NCBI RefSeq assembly: GCF_027887165.1
Contig: NC_077235.1
Location: 6,137,378 to 6,201,377, forward strand
Reading direction: 5' to 3'
Source: Monodelphis domestica
Taxonomy: Eukaryota; Chordata; Mammalia; Didelphimorphia; Didelphidae
DNA length: 64,000 nt
The notes under the pieces are model-generated. The model was not told where the DNA came from and made no database searches. It saw only the letters and a list, made by a program, of their open reading frames with translations. The position numbers and the translations under genes were made by a program. This document shows, in pieces, positions 51,110-63,957 of the stretch (the stretch's first letter is position 1; every line of letters begins with the position of its first letter).

Positions 51110-52620
51110 TCCATCCCATAAACTTTAATATGATATCTCTTCATTGTCATTCCCTTCAATGAAATTATTAATTGTTTCTATTCTTTGTTCTTCAACCAAT
51201 TTTGGAGATTCATATTATTTAATTTCCAGCTAATTTTTTATTTGTTACCCTTACTAATGTATCCTTACTAATTATTATTTTTATTGCTTTATGATCTGAA
51301 AAGGTCACATTTATTATTTCTGCTTTTTTGCATGTTTGTCATGTTTTTATGGCCTAGTACATGCTCACTCTTTTTGAATGTATCATGTGCTACTGAAAAG
51401 AAGGTGTATTCTTTTATGTCACTTTTTATTTTTCTCCATATATCTATTAACTCTAATTTTTCTAAGATGTCATTCACATCTCTTATCTATTTCTGATTTA
51501 TTTTTTGGTTTGATTTATCTAGATCTGATAGAGGAAATTTCAGATCTCCCACTAGTATAGTTTTACTATATATTTCCTCCTTAAGCTCCACTAGTTTCTC
51601 CTTTAGAAATTTGAATGCTATACCATTTGGTGCACATTTGTTGAGTACTGCAATTTCCTCATTGTCTATTTTGTCTTTTATCAGGATGTAATTACATTCC
51701 CTATCTCTTTTAATCAGATCTATTTTTACTTTGGCTTTGTTAGATATCATAATTGCTATTCTTGCCTGCTTTTTCTCAGTTGATGCCCAAAAGATTTTTC
51801 TTCAGCCTTCTACCCTTACCCTTTCTCTGTCTACTATCTATATATTCCCCATCATTTTGAATTCCTAATCTATTCCTGCCTTCTTTCACTATTTCCTTTT
51901 ATACCAGTGTTTTGCTTTTAATCAGTCCCCCTATTCTTAACCCTTATTTTACTTCCCTTCCTACCCCCTCCCTTCTTATTGCCCTTATATTTTTCTGTAC
52001 TGTCTATTGAATTCCCTCCCCCTCTCCTTCCGTCCCTTTTGGTAATCCCTACCCCACCCCAACCCTACATTTCCCCCTCTCAACTGCCCTGTAGGGTAAG
52101 ATAGAATTCAATACCCCAATGGATCTAATGTTCTTTCCTCTCAGAGTTGACTCCACTGATAGTAAGGTTTAAGTATTACCTATTAACACTCTCTTCCTCT
52201 CCTTCTTATAATAGTATTCTTCCCCTCCACTCACATGCACCCCTTTTTATAGTATAATTTATCCTATTTTCTTATCCCTTTGAGTTTTTCTTGATGCCAT
52301 CTTCTATTCTCCCCTTTTCTTTTTTTTACATATCTTCTTAATTCACTACCTATGAATAATTCTATCTACTGTGATAGTTAATACATTTTTGAGAGTTAAA
52401 AAATATCATTTTCCATATAGGAGTATAAATAATTTGACCTTTCTGAAGCCCTTAAAAGAAAAAAAATTCCCTCTCTTTCTTGTTTACTTTTTCATGTTTC
52501 TGTTGACTTTTGTATTTGGACATTAAATTTTCCATTTAGTTTTGGTCTTTTCTTTGCAAATACTTGGAAATCTTCTATTTTGTTAAATGTCCATGCTTTT
52601 CTCTGGAGTTATTGTATAAC

Positions 52621-52912
52621 TGAAAATCTGTTACTCTAAAAAAGAACTGCATATCCTGAGAGCCCACTGACTTTCTGTGATTATGTAATTCCTGTAGACA
52701 AAGGATAAAGTCAGTGGGCGTTGAGGCTCTGACTTTTCCTTTGGCATGCAGCCAGTGGTGATGGTGGTGAGTGGGGATTTTAAAAATGGCTAACCAGCCA
52801 TTGAATGTGGTCTTTTTTAATCATCTTTATTTCTTGATTTCTAATGATCATTTAATAAATCTCTAAAATATAATATTTGATTATTAAGATTTTAGTTTTA
52901 ATTTTTAGAGTA
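52621..52912 (+). mobile_element. Second solo LTR-like element
   Basis: About 290 bp interrupt the ORF1 end of the host L1 (ATTGTATAAC | ... | TATATTGTTAATTTTGATGG). AATAAA at 52854-52859 is followed by TCTCTAAAATATAATATTT, nearly the same as the region after the signal in the LTR at 40226-40579. This suggests related LTRs. TG start TGAAAATCTG; ends uncertain by about 10 bp. No viral genes. Confidence 0.5.
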
Positions 52913-54200
52913 TATTGTTAATTTTGATGGGTAGGTTATCCTTGGTTGGAGGCCCAATTCTTTTACCTTTCTGGATATCATATTCCAAGCCTTGCAGTCC
53001 TGTAATGTGGAGGCTGCCAGATCCTGTGTAATCCTGCTCAGTGCTCCTTGATATCTGAATTATCTCTTTCTTACAATATTTTCTCCTTAGCTTGGAAGCT
53101 CTTGAATTTAGCAATTACATTCCTGGGGTCTGTCTTTTGAGGATTTAATGTAGAGGGTGATCTATGGACTCTTTCAATGTCTATTTTGCCCTCTTGTTCA
53201 AGAATAGCAGGGCAGTTTTATTGGATAATTTCTTGTAGTATGATGTCAATATTTCTGTTTATTTCTAGATTTTCAGATAGGCCTATGATTCTCAAATTGT
53301 CTCTCCTCGACCTGTTTTCCAAGTCAACTATCTTCTCAGTGAGATATTTCATGTTTCCTTCTAATTTGTCATTCTTTTGACTTTGCTTTATTAATTCTTG
53401 CTGTCTTGTGAGATCATTAGCTTCTACTTGTCCATTTCAAATTTTTAAAGACTGGTTTTCAGCTATGATCTTTTGATCTTCATTTTTGGTTTGGTGTATC
53501 CTGTTTCTCATGGCTTCCAGCAGGTCAGTTCTGGTCTTCAGTTTGTTTACCGTTTCATTTGATTTCAAGGTTTCCTTTTCCAAGTGGGAGATTCTGTCTT
53601 TTAAACTATTATTTTCTTTTTGAACTATTTCCCATTTTTCTTGTCATGTTTCTTCTATCATTCTCACTTGGTTCATCATCTCAAATCTGAGATCATCAAG
53701 AACTTGTGACCAGTTTCCATTTTTTGGGAAGTTTTGGATGTGTTTTGCTTATGTGTTGTCCTCTGCTGTCTCCTTTGTACTTTGGAGCTTTCCTACATAG
53801 AAATTACCCAGGGTCAGAGGGTTTTTTTAGTAGTTTTAGATTGTAGTTCTTGGGTGCTGGTGGCCATTATTTAGTTGGTTTTTTCTTCCCTTCCCAGTCA
53901 GAAGTCTGAGTGAGGAGGGCAGGCTCTCTCTGTATCGAGATACAGAGAGGTTTTTGCCTGAGGCTATTTTTCTGTCTCAGCTTCATCTGCTGTGTGCAGC
54001 CCCTCTCTGCCCTATCTCTGTGCCCGATATCCACTTTCCTCAGCCTCCTGGGGGTCCCAAGTCTTGCTGCTCTCTGGGATAAGTCTGTGGTGTCCTCAAC
54101 TAGTCCCATGAAAACCTAGCAATTGCCTCACACTTGCTCCAACTCTGGCTCTGGCACCATAGATAGAGTGAGGGAGGGATGATCATCTCACGCTTTGGTA

Positions 54201-54849
54201 AGATTAATTTTACCCACTTTTAGTATGGAAATGTCAAAATCCTTCCTACCTTCTGCCCTACAGAAGAGTCCCCTCATTCATCTGATTTTATTTTTGTCCT
54301 TTTGAGGTGTCTTATATTGGTAAGTCAGTAGAGGAAGTCCCTTGCATCTATTCTGTGGTCATTTTAGCCTGGAAGTCCTGAAGAAGTATTTTATCCTTAG
54401 TTGGGCTCAGGTAGATTTAAAGATGCAGATGGTACTAGCTATGAAATCAAAGAGTAAAGGGTGCTTTAGGTGGATACAGAACTTCCAGGCATACACCAGT
54501 TCTCTGGACTCCCAGGGGTAAGCCCCAAGCATGTCCAGAATGGTCAAACTCTCATTATAGCTCTATGGTCCTGAACAAGTCATTTAATCTTCTAGTGCCC
54601 CCAGATAACTCTCTTATAATAAATGAAAGGAAAGAGGCCAGTCTTGGTAAAAGAAACTTTTTTGTTTTTAACGAGAAATTCTTTCTGCAGATGAAACCAC
54701 AGATCCAATTTTTAAAAAATTAAAAAGTATTCAGTTTCATAGTCTTTTTTCTTTTTCAAATTGTTTATTTTGTAGCTGATCATTAACATTTTATTTCTCA
54801 GTTTGGGGCTTTAAAATTCATTTATTTTTAGTTGTTGATGTTTATTATT
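54201..54849. other. Unassigned sequence, possibly outer L1 5'UTR
   Basis: AT-rich after about 54650. The first 200 bp may still belong to the 5' end of the host L1, but no clear end motif was found. Confidence 0.35.
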
Positions 54850-55065
54850 TACATTGTAGCTGTGTCCAGCTATACCGCTTTCAGGCCTTTACCTCAAAGA
54901 GATCAAAGAGGAAGTAAACCCTGAGATACAAAAATATTTGTAGCTGCTATTGATTAGTAGCAACAATCTGGAAACTGTGGGAAACTGGGAAACTCTTCTT
55001 TGGGAATGACAGATCAAGGCATATGAATGGAATTAAATATTCTCATTCCATAAATACCAAAGTAA
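54850..55065 (+). repeat. Old LINE-1 3' fragment
   Basis: The order CTTTACCTCAAAGAGATCAAAG, ATACAAAAATATTTGTAGCTG and AATGGAATTAAATATTCTCATT parallels the ORF2 end of plus L1 copies (as at 7960-8100), but is much more diverged. Confidence 0.55.
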
Positions 55066-55079
55066 AATCATATTTGCAA

Positions 55080-55320
55080 AGTGCTAGCCCAGTGCCTGAT
55101 GTAGAAGAGGTGTTTAATAAATGCTCACTCCCGTCCATGCTCCTTGACTTCCTCTGATCTCAGATACAAACCTTTCTGTATCTGTTGTGTAAAAAAATCC
55201 TGAATATGTTTACTATCTCCATCACCTGGTGTGCTCCTTGAGGGCAGGGGTCATCTTTTGCATTTCTTTATGTCCAGTGCCCAGCACATAGGAGGCACTT
55301 AATCTTTGTTTACCATATAT
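55080..55320 (+). repeat. L2 LINE 3' end
   Basis: AGCCCAGTGCCTGATGTAGA with GTTTAATAAATGCTCACTC, then GTGCTCCTTGAGGGCAGGGG and GTGCCCAGCACATAGGAGGC, the L2 tail twice over in related form. Confidence 0.6.
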
Positions 55321-55729
55321 AAATGATAAAAATGGATGAAATGGACAGTTTTGAAGGTTACTGGGCAGATCTCTAAGAACCAATGCAGAGCAAAGTGAGG
55401 GAAACTAGGAGAAGCAGGTATATGATGAGAAAAACAACTTTAGATCTCAATCAATACAATACTAAGTCACAGGTCCCTAGAAGTGGAGATAAAACACATC
55501 ACCAACCTCCTGCTGGAGCAGTGGTAGAGAATGAGGAATGAAGAGTCAGATATTTGGAGACATGGCCAATGTGGGACATTGCATTGATGAACTGTGCCTA
55601 TTTGGATGAGTTTTTCCTTTTTGTTTTTTAATTGCTTGCTTTGGGGAAGAAGAGTGAGAGAATGAATGCTTGAGGAAAGAGACAAACACAATTACAGGCC
55701 ACCTCCTATACACTTTTTTCCATTGCATT
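55321..55729. other. Unassigned sequence
   Basis: No repeat or gene recognised; minor overlapping frames only. Confidence 0.4.
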
Positions 55730-57410
55730 CCGACTTAGTTCATTGATCCTGTCTTTCTTTTGTTGATGAAAGAATTTAGAGATAGAAACTTTCCCCTAAG
55801 GACTGCTTTGGCTGCCTCCCAACAGTTCTGACATGTTCGTTCCTTGCTGTCCTTTTCTTTGATGAAAACTATTTATTGTTTCTATGGCTTCTTTGACCTA
55901 CTCATTCTTTAGAATTAGATTATTTGGCCTCCATTGAAGTCCAAAGCATTCTTCAAAGTTTTCTTATTGATTAATTTTTATTTTCTTCTGTCTCAAGTTT
56001 AATATTTCTGTCTTTCTACATTCATCTCTGAGTACTTTATGCCCCACCGCAAAGTTCATTTCTGGATGTCCGCGCACATACCTGTGTATGTATACCCTTT
56101 CGGATTTCACATTAAAATTAATAAAGCTTTAACAAAAAATTTCAGCTACTTCTAGCATAGATCTGTCCATATCTGAAAGGAGGATCTCTGAAGACTCCAA
56201 CAGTTGTTTTGCCATCATTTCTTCCTATAGTTTGGTTTGTGTTTCCTTAAGTAATTCAATGTTCTTTGCATGAATAAACGAATTAAGCAGTACGTATTCA
56301 TAAGGGGCAAAGCACTTTGCTAAGAGCTGGGAGTGCAAGTAGAAAAGTCAGACAGTCCTTACTCTCAAGGGGCTCACGTTCCAGCAGGGCGGACAACACA
56401 GATGGAAGGCTTCAGCTGCAAGTCAGATGGAGTAGTCCCATAGTCCTTAGGGCAAAGCCACAAAGCAGATGGTAATGTCTCTTCTTTAATATCATTTCCC
56501 CTGAAGAAATGATATTGGTTTCTGATGTTCAACTATTTGAAATGCCAAGGACTTTGAGAGCAAGAACTTTCTTTTTGGGTCTTTCAGGAGCAGCTACCAC
56601 ATTGCACTTCATCAGGAGTTGTTTCCCAGGATCCTGTGCTCTTCCTGGGGATCTGAGGCTCAGGGTCTTGGGCTGTCTCAATCAGGATTGGAACTGTGGG
56701 GAGCAGGGAGGGGAGGTTGTAATCCTATTTTTGATGCATGTGTTTAGCATTGATGTCATTGATTGATATTCATTATCTGTGGTACCTTTAACTATAATGT
56801 AGTTTCCCTGCTTTTCTCTCTTAACTATGTCTGTTTTTACCATTGTAGTATCTGACATGGTGATTTCATTCCCTGGGTAGTGGTGGTTGTTTGCTGGAAA
56901 TAATAACTTAAGTTGGGAAGACCTGAGTTCAAATATGGCCTCAGAAAATTATCAGCTGTGTGATCCTGGGCAAATCACTTACCCCTATTTGCCTCAGTTT
57001 TCTCATCTATAAAATGAGCTGGAGAAGCAAATGGCCAATGCCTCCAGTATCTCTGCCAAGAAAACCCCCATATGGGGTCACAAAGAGCTAGACCCAACTG
57101 AAAAATAACTGAACAACAAATGGGCCTGTTAGGTAGTTGCTATTATTATTCCAATTGTACAGATGAGGAAACTGAAGCAGAGATGTTGTATTTCTTGTCC
57201 AGAGTCACACAGATAGGTGTCCAGAGCAGGATCTAAACTCTTGTCTTTCCATCTCCAGACCTAACACTCTTCTCTACGACACCACATGGTCCAGTTTTGC
57301 TTTTTTGTTCCTTTTCGCCAGCCTCATCCATTTTATGAGTGAGTTCTTCCTGTTCACATTCATAGTTAAGCTTATCACATTTCTTTCTTCCTCTCTCTAA
57401 GCCTCACAAA
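55730..57410 (-). repeat. Old LINE-1 ORF2 5' part, fragmented
   Basis: Pieces at 55730-56010 (GACTGCTTTGGCTGCCTCCC, parallel to the endonuclease-downstream region at 47840-47900), 56750-56890 (GTAGTATCTGACATGGTGATT, parallel to 48500-48520) and 57310-57370 (TCATCCATTTTATGAGTGAG, the ORF2 start) run in order. They are broken by about 56278-56400 CORE-type sequence and by SINE/MIR at 56915-57290. Confidence 0.6.
56915..57120 (+). repeat. MAR1-like CORE-SINE
   Basis: GGAAGACCTGAGTTCAAATA, GTGTGATCCTGGGCAAATCA, GCCTCAGTTTTCTCATCTAT, GAGCTGGAGAAGCAAATGGC, GGGGTCACAAAGAGCTAGAC. An antisense MIR follows to about 57290. Confidence 0.85.
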
Positions 57411-58071
57411 GTTTCTTCTCTTTATGCACCATCCCCTTTGAACGGAAAACAGAAGTTAGACAAAGGAAGGGAACGAAGCTTCCACTGGTAATTTAGAGAT
57501 TTAACCATGTGATCTCAAGCCTTGCCCACCCCCTGCCCCCTCTTGACATTCAGCTCTCTGGAGCCAGGCTTTGTTTGGTTTGCCTCCATTTCTTCCCCAA
57601 TTCTACCCTTCTCTCTTACCTTATCTTTTCCAGTTCCAGAGCAATGCCTCCTTCCCTGCTTACTCTGACCTTCTACACAATCCACTTTTCTTCATCTGGC
57701 CCAGATGAGAGTAAGGTTCATGACCCTTATGCTTGTAGTATTTCCTTTCATTCTCTAATTAGGAGAGTTGGTAACTTCCTCCTCATTAACTCTTCTCTGT
57801 TGAGTCTAACGCAGCAAGCACCTGACCTCAAATTTGATTCAGGTAATGTTTTTAAGCACCTCCTATATCCTAGCTACTAGGCCAAGCACTGGGAATTCCA
57901 AGTCAGAAAAAGAAAGAGCTGGCCTCTAAGTTAGGATGGACAGTGCACCATTGAAAACCCAAGACTGGATCTTGGGTCAGAGAACAGGACTTGGGATAAA
58001 GGGATAGTTGCTGGGACTAATGTGGAATTCCCCATCTTCTCTCTCTATCCTTTCTTTCCCAGATGCTTGCT
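57411..58071. other. Unassigned sequence
   Basis: Possibly L2-like between about 57620 and 57900, but too decayed to be sure. The 123-codon frame at 57509-57880 has no recognisable domain. Confidence 0.4.
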
Positions 58072-58300
58072 TGTTGTTCAGTTGTTTTCAGTCCCGTCTG
58101 ATTCTTTATGACACCTTTTGGGGTTTTCTTGGCAAATATAGTGGAGAGCGTTGCCATTTCCTTTTCCAATTCATTTTTCAGATGAGGAAACTGAGGCAAG
58201 CAGGGTTAAGTGACTTGTCCAGGAACAGAGCTAGGAAGAGTCTAAGGTCAAATTTGAATTCAGGTCTTCCAGACTCCAGTCTATCTACTATGCTACTGAA
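58072..58300 (-). repeat. MAR1-like CORE-SINE
   Basis: Antisense copy: TTGTTGTTCAGTTGTTTTCA, GGGGTTTTCTTGGCAAATAT, CAGATGAGGAAACTGAGGCA, AGGGTTAAGTGACTTGTCC, ending near CTCCAGTCTATCTACTATGC. Confidence 0.88.
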
Positions 58301-59912
58301 GTGCCTAGAAGGGAGGAGACCCATTAAAAAGAAAGTGTTAGAGGCTTAGTATTGTTAGGGAATATTTGAGGAAGTTTTCACAAAGGAGTTAACTAGCTAA
58401 AGGTTGAAGGTCAGTACTTAACCAATGCTTGGGGAATTGAATGGAATGGAGGTAGAACTAGATCTCTGCTGTCTCCTCTCATTCCATTATTTTGTGATGC
58501 AGATTTGGCAACTATCACCATGGAAAAGGATAATGAAGAAGTGAATGTAGAGACAAGATGGAGGAAGGATGCTCAGATCTCGGCAGATACCCATAGCTGG
58601 GGTATGGAAAGAAGAAGAGGCAGTGAAGGAAACAGAAGGAACAGTCAAAGAGGTAGGCCAAGGTACCTCATTAGAGTCTTGTCCTGAAAGCCAAGGGCAT
58701 TGATCCAAGACTCCCCCCTTCTTCTCTTGCTTATCTAGATTATAGGGGATTGCTGCTCCTGTTCTTAGCTTCTCCCCACTGCCTCTTCAAGGGTGCTGTT
58801 GGCTGCAGTTCTGCTCCCAGCTGATTGAAAGAGTCACCTCCTCTCTCCGAGCCTTACTGTCCTCCTCTGTAGATGGAAGGGAGTGGGCTCCACCCACAGT
58901 CTTTAAGGTGGGTGCCTTCTAGCTCTGCTGGCTCACTCTTTCCCCCCAGTCTTAGTTCTCTGTGTAAACTGTAAGAGTCCAGAAGGTGAGGACCCTTTCA
59001 TTTCCTGGACACAGTCCTGTGCATGCAGTAGGTGCTAAATACGTACCATCTGCTCCCTTCCATTGCTATTTGAAGTCTGCAGAGTTCAGCCACATTATCT
59101 TTCTCCAGCCAAATAATCAAGCGTGCGTGGGTTTGCACAGGAGAAATGAATATCAAATGAAAGCTTGATTAATTATCCCCAGGTTTCAGCTAACAACTTC
59201 TCCCCCTATACCTGTGTGTTAATTTATTTTAGTGTCGAGTTCAGTTATCTCTAATCATTAGAAAACGTGTTTAGTCTCTCCCCAAACATGTTCACTTAAG
59301 TTATCACCACCGTGACAGCCCCTGCAGAGTTGGATGCAGTAGAACTTTCTTACCAGTTAGCAATTTTCTTCAGAAAATGTTTCCAGAATCCTTTGTGCCA
59401 ACCTTGAGAGGAATCCTCCTGATTGTGGGAGCGCCCAAGATCCAGACTGTGTGCCAAGCCCCAGGGTCATATCCAGGCCTGGACCAGCCGTGGGCCAACG
59501 GTCAGACTCACCCAACCCCTTAGCCCATTATTGGTGGGCCTATTCCTCCTGCTCTGTCTGGGAGCTCTGGCTCTCATGCCAGCCCTTGTGAGGAAGCTGA
59601 AAGCACAACATATTTTGGGGGCATCAGATGCAAGGCAAGCATGTGACACTTGGCAGTGCTTTTCTTGTGTTGGCAGTTTTTGAATATGGTAGCAAAATTC
59701 ACTACAAAGACATAGGTAGAACCTGCCTCAGGATTCTGATGACTAAATCTCCTCTGTAACGTCCATGCTCTAGTACACCTCCTTGTTCATGATGGCAAGG
59801 CTAACATTCATTTCTTCTATAAACAGGAGTTCCAAGCTGGTAGGAATTTGGGAAGAATCTTTAAGAAACCACAAGCAGTGATTTCTGCATCCCACATCAA
59901 CAAGGCCAAAGA
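58301..59912. other. Unassigned sequence with an L2 end
   Basis: About 58940-59060 resembles an L2 tail (GCATGCAGTAGGTGCTAAAT). The rest, including frames at 58505-58687 and 59423-59683, is unrecognised. Confidence 0.4.
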
Positions 59913-60096
59913 GGGGCAGCTGGATGGAGAGCCAAGCCCAGAGATGGGAGAGCTTGGGTTCAAATCTGGCCTCAGACACTTCCCAGCTGGGTGACCCTGG
60001 GCAAGTCACTTGACCCCCATTGCCTAGCCCTTATCACTCTTCTGCCTCGGAACTAATATACAGTATTGGTTCTAAGATGGAAGGTTTAAAAAAAAA
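59913..60096 (+). mobile_element. WSINE1-like SINE with TSD
   Basis: GGGGCAGCTGGATGGAGAGC, GAGCTTGGGTTCAAATCTGG, GTGACCCTGGGCAAGTCACT, ACAGTATTGGTTCTAAGATG and an A-rich tail. Flanked by AACAAGGCCAAAG before and AACAAGGCCAAGG after. Confidence 0.9.
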
Positions 60097-60244
60097 ACAA
60101 GGCCAAGGGCACAGTGATAGAAAACACTTTCTGGATTCTTAAAAGTTCCATGTTCTTTGCTCTCAATGCCAACATAGTTTTTGGAGAGGGAGAACTAGAA
60201 AATCTTGCAAGTTGGGAGTAGATTTAGCATTTAAGTTCTTTCTT

Positions 60245-60725
60245 TGGCTTATTTCCATTCTTTCCAGTTCCTCTGCTCAAGAAGCTTCACTAGCTCCCCA
60301 TTGCCTGTAGGAGTACAACATAAATTTCTCTCCTTAACACTTAAAGCCCTCCCTAGTGTTGTTCCCTCCTACCTTTCCAGTTTTATTCCACATTATTCCT
60401 CTTTACATACTCTGCAATACACACAACATTCCCTTTATCCTTGGAATATGTACTTCCTTCCCAGATAATCTGTATCTTTCACAAAAGCTCAGTTTACCTG
60501 TTTCCTCCTCTAGGAAACTTTCTTTTCTCCCCTGCTGCCTGCTTCCAGTTAGTTTCCCTCTTTCCCTCTCCAGGCCACCTGATATTTATACATCTCAATA
60601 TGTATAGTATATATTTCTCAATAGATTGTGAACTCCTGGAGGATAAGAACAGTTTGCATTTCGTCTTTGAATCAACAAAGCTTAACACAGTGATTTGTGC
60701 ATAGTAGGAGCTTAATAATAGTGAT
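60245..60725 (+). repeat. L2 LINE 3' region
   Basis: Long plus copy: GCTTCACTAGCTCCCCATTG, CTTAAAGCCCTCCCTAGTGT, GTGAACTCCTGGAGGATAAG, TGTGCATAGTAGGAGCTTAATA. Confidence 0.75.
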
Positions 60726-62952
60726 AACAGAATAATAACAACAAATTGAGGATCTGTGGTTTACTTAGAATAAGAGTACTCTAAGAGTAGAAATAGAAAT
60801 TGAGGACCTACTATGACTTAGTAGATAAGTCCTAGGGAATTGCCTGAGGCCCTGGGAGATTGACTGGCTTACCCATGATCACAGAGCTCATAAATGTCAG
60901 GCAAGATTTGAACTCAGGCCTTTCTGACTCCTCATGTGCTCTCTTCACTGCTTTGAGACACTGAGGTACAGAAGGTAAAACAACTTTCTTGCAGTCATAG
61001 AGCTTGGTTTTCCACTCAAGTCACAACTATTTTTCTCATAATGCACCAATGGGTTCAACTTGGCGGAGCCCCAGAAAGCAAAGGTAGCCTCCATTTTGTT
61101 TGTCTTGGTTTCTTACATGAGATTTTCTGGATGCCTCAGAGAGCCTTAGAGGCTGTTTTTGGAAGGAAGAGTGGCAGAGACATTGGTACTGATTAGGCCT
61201 CAGAATGTTCAGGTTCACTGAGGAATGAACTAAGCACTGATAGTCTTTGCTCCATTATTATCATGGAGGAGCTCATAACCTAACATGCCTCCCTGTAGGG
61301 ACCTTCTTCCCATCCTCCTTTGCTCCCATGCCATACTGCTCATTGCCAAGAGAATAGCCAATATGTAGTCAACTTCTGACAGACCTGCCATCCAGCTAAT
61401 CACATCTGTGGTGCCCAAGTCCTCAGGAAGACAAGCAGAGACACCAAAGGCTAGTTGAAGCCATGTGAAAAAGTCTAGAGACAATCCAAGACAAATGACC
61501 CTCTCTGGAGAGATATTCTCACAGCTCAGCTATTAGGAGCCCAAGAACCATTTCCCCCAACTAGACCATCAGTATCCTTCAATAAGCAACTTGATCCACT
61601 GTTGTTCTAGCTCAAAATCCTCTCGCATGGAAGAATTCAAGATCCTGGCAAATCACATACCTGAGCTCTGAAGCCAGACGTTGAATTCTATTATTAAAAT
61701 CATATCCAAAATTTGTTTGGGGCTAGAGGAGGCCAATTGGCTTTCTGCTTAGCATCCAGGTGCCATAGACTGGGAGAACTCTTAGCACAGTGCCAAAGGG
61801 AGCACCCCATTCTCTTCCCACCAGGCCACCATTTACATTTGGCAAATGCAACATGAGATTTTTAAAAGTAATAACAGTAATGTTGAGCAGCAGGGGTTCA
61901 GATTAAGAAGGCAGATGACCACTTTCAAGAACTCTGTCTCCTAGAGGTTGTCAATTGAAAACTATTATTCTTTGGTGTTTACTGGCACTTCTTCCTCCAT
62001 GGAGCTCCCAACACCAATCCCAGCATTATCTCTGTTCTTATTCCAATACTATACTCTGGAGACCCGTAGTTTTATAGATAGAATGACTGGCCTGGTTGAG
62101 GGACATGGCCAAGGCTACATGGATCATTAGACACTAATGGCTCTGGGTGTAACCCCCAGGTCTCCAAACTGTTTTCCTCCTAGAAAGTCATAGAACAACC
62201 TCCAGCCAATGTTGGCTTGAGGGGAGGGGAACTGTGGGGGTAGAAAAGTAGGAGAGCATTGCTTAACTATGTTAATTAGCCAGAACATACTCTCTTTCTT
62301 ATCATACACACCTCAAAGGCTAGAAATGAGTCAGATTGAATCAAATCATTTCTCCTTGAATAATGAAAATAGCGTCAGGCTGACGGAGATGTACCACTGG
62401 GTCAATTCATTAGTCATCACAGCCGTGCCATGGAATACAGATTCTCAGCTAGCTTGGGCTAAGTAGTTCTTCAGTGGAAGGGGCCCACAACTACAGAGGC
62501 AGCCCCCTTGTCTGCAGGCAGAAGACTCCACAATACTACCTACAAGTCGGGGAAGAATGCTGTCTCTCTGTTCCTAGAGTATCTTGAGTCCTGAGTAATC
62601 CCCATGATTATTTCGCTCAAACTCTCCAAGGCTCTCCTGTATTCAAGGCCTCCTACAAGACAGAAAGGCAAACCAGACAGGCACTGGCTTGCAAGTTGAA
62701 CTCATTGGCATGCTATAATAGAAACAGCATTGATCTGAGTGTAAATCCCATCTCCATGGCTATAATCAAGTTCTGGGCCTCGGTTTCTCATCTGGACTTT
62801 ATAAGAACGTTGTGAGGAATGTGCTGGTATATATATACATACAGTGCTATCATCATTTTTAATGTTGCTGTTGTAGAAATGATTCTCCCCATTCTGTGTA
62901 CTCCTCTCTGCATTAGGTCATGCATGTTTTCACAGATTTCCTTGAAACTGTC
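60726..62952. other. Unassigned sequence with a MIR relic
   Basis: About 60780-60960 is an antisense MIR (ATCACAGAGCTCATAAATGT; GATTTGAACTCAGGCCTTTC). Beyond it I recognise neither gene nor repeat. Confidence 0.4.
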
Positions 62953-63135
62953 CACATCACCTTCCATCTTAGAATCAGTACTATGGATTAGTTCTGAGGC
63001 CCAAGGCAATGGGAGTGAAGTGACCTGCCCAGGGTCACCCAGATGGGAGTGTCTAAGGCCACATGTGAACCCAGGACCTCCCATCTCTGGGCCTGACTCT
63101 CAATCCACTGAGCCACCTAATTGCCTGCCCCCCAC
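62953..63135 (-). repeat. WSINE1-like SINE
   Basis: Antisense copy: CACCTTCCATCTTAGAATCA, GGCAATGGGAGTGAAGTGAC, CCTGCCCAGGGTCACCCAGA, CTCAATCCACTGAGCCACC. Confidence 0.85.
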
Positions 63136-63957
63136 TCCCAAACCCCATCATTGTTTTGTTTTGTTTTTTTGCAAAACACTAGTATTCCATTGCATTCATT
63201 CCTAGACCATGGGCTAAATATGTGGAATGCGACAGATTTTAGGACCTGGCCAATGTGAGGATTTGTTTTGCTCAAATTGGTTTTCTTTTTGCCAGTGGGG
63301 GTGAGGAAGTGGGAGAAAAATGAAGTGTTTGTTAATTGAAAAGAATTTCGTAAAAACAAAACCCAGTTCTCTGTGTGTGTGTAGCCACAAGGAATTAAAA
63401 GGAGGTTCTGTCCAGCACTGCAAATTACCCTCCTGTTTCTCTGCTGGATTCCTGAGGAGTGAGGGGGAGGCAGTTTTGCTTTCCTGGGCTGCTTCTCAAT
63501 CTTCCCCTTCCTCCTCACTTTTCTGTCTAGGTCTATGGCTGTGTAGGATGGAGGCAGATCCAGGCAAAAGGAAAGGGAGAACATGTATATTGAAGTGGAC
63601 TCACCTGGACAATATCCATGGGTCAGTCTCCTCAGGGGTCAGCTTTCCCTTGCCTCTCTGACCACATGATCATCTCCTGAGGTAGTCTGAGCTATAGATC
63701 CCTGAGCTCAGGAAAAGCATGGTGAATGCTCTAAACAGTCTCTTTGATGGTATTGGGGTCCCAAATTCATTGACTCTGACCTTTCCCAAGGTAATCTTGT
63801 GCTTCTCCTCTGTAGACCGGAAGCCCTGTGGCGAAGTGAGTCATTCTCTCGTTCCCTTCAAGGCTCAATTCAATGTCTACCTCCCATCAGAATTTTTCTG
63901 GGATTTCTAGTACTAGAGGTTCGTGCTTCTCCCTCTCCTTTGGAAAGCACAGAATAA
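63136..63957. other. Unassigned sequence
   Basis: No supported gene. The 155-codon minus frame 63117-63584 and the 113-codon plus frame overlap and show no domain. About 63800-63905 may be an L2 piece. Confidence 0.4.

Larger units (their letters stand above)
44374..51111 (-). mobile_element. Full-length LINE-1 with 15-bp TSD
   Basis: CATCCCATAAACTTT is duplicated at 44359-44373 and 51112-51126. The element runs from a 5' end reading CTGCCGGTCAAGATGGCAGC (minus strand) through two and a half 5'UTR monomers, ORF1, a pyrimidine-rich spacer (48780-49260), ORF2 and a 3'UTR ending in an A-rich tail. It measures 6.7 kb including a 201-bp SINE, so about 6.5 kb net, the usual size of a complete L1. 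Both frames carry a few disabling changes, so it is probably dead now but was a complete insertion. It interrupts the older L1 in the endonuclease region. Confidence 0.9.

Noticed and set aside
63117..63584. 155-codon minus-strand frame
   Set aside because: Overlaps a SINE edge and a plus-strand frame; no domain. Chance frame.
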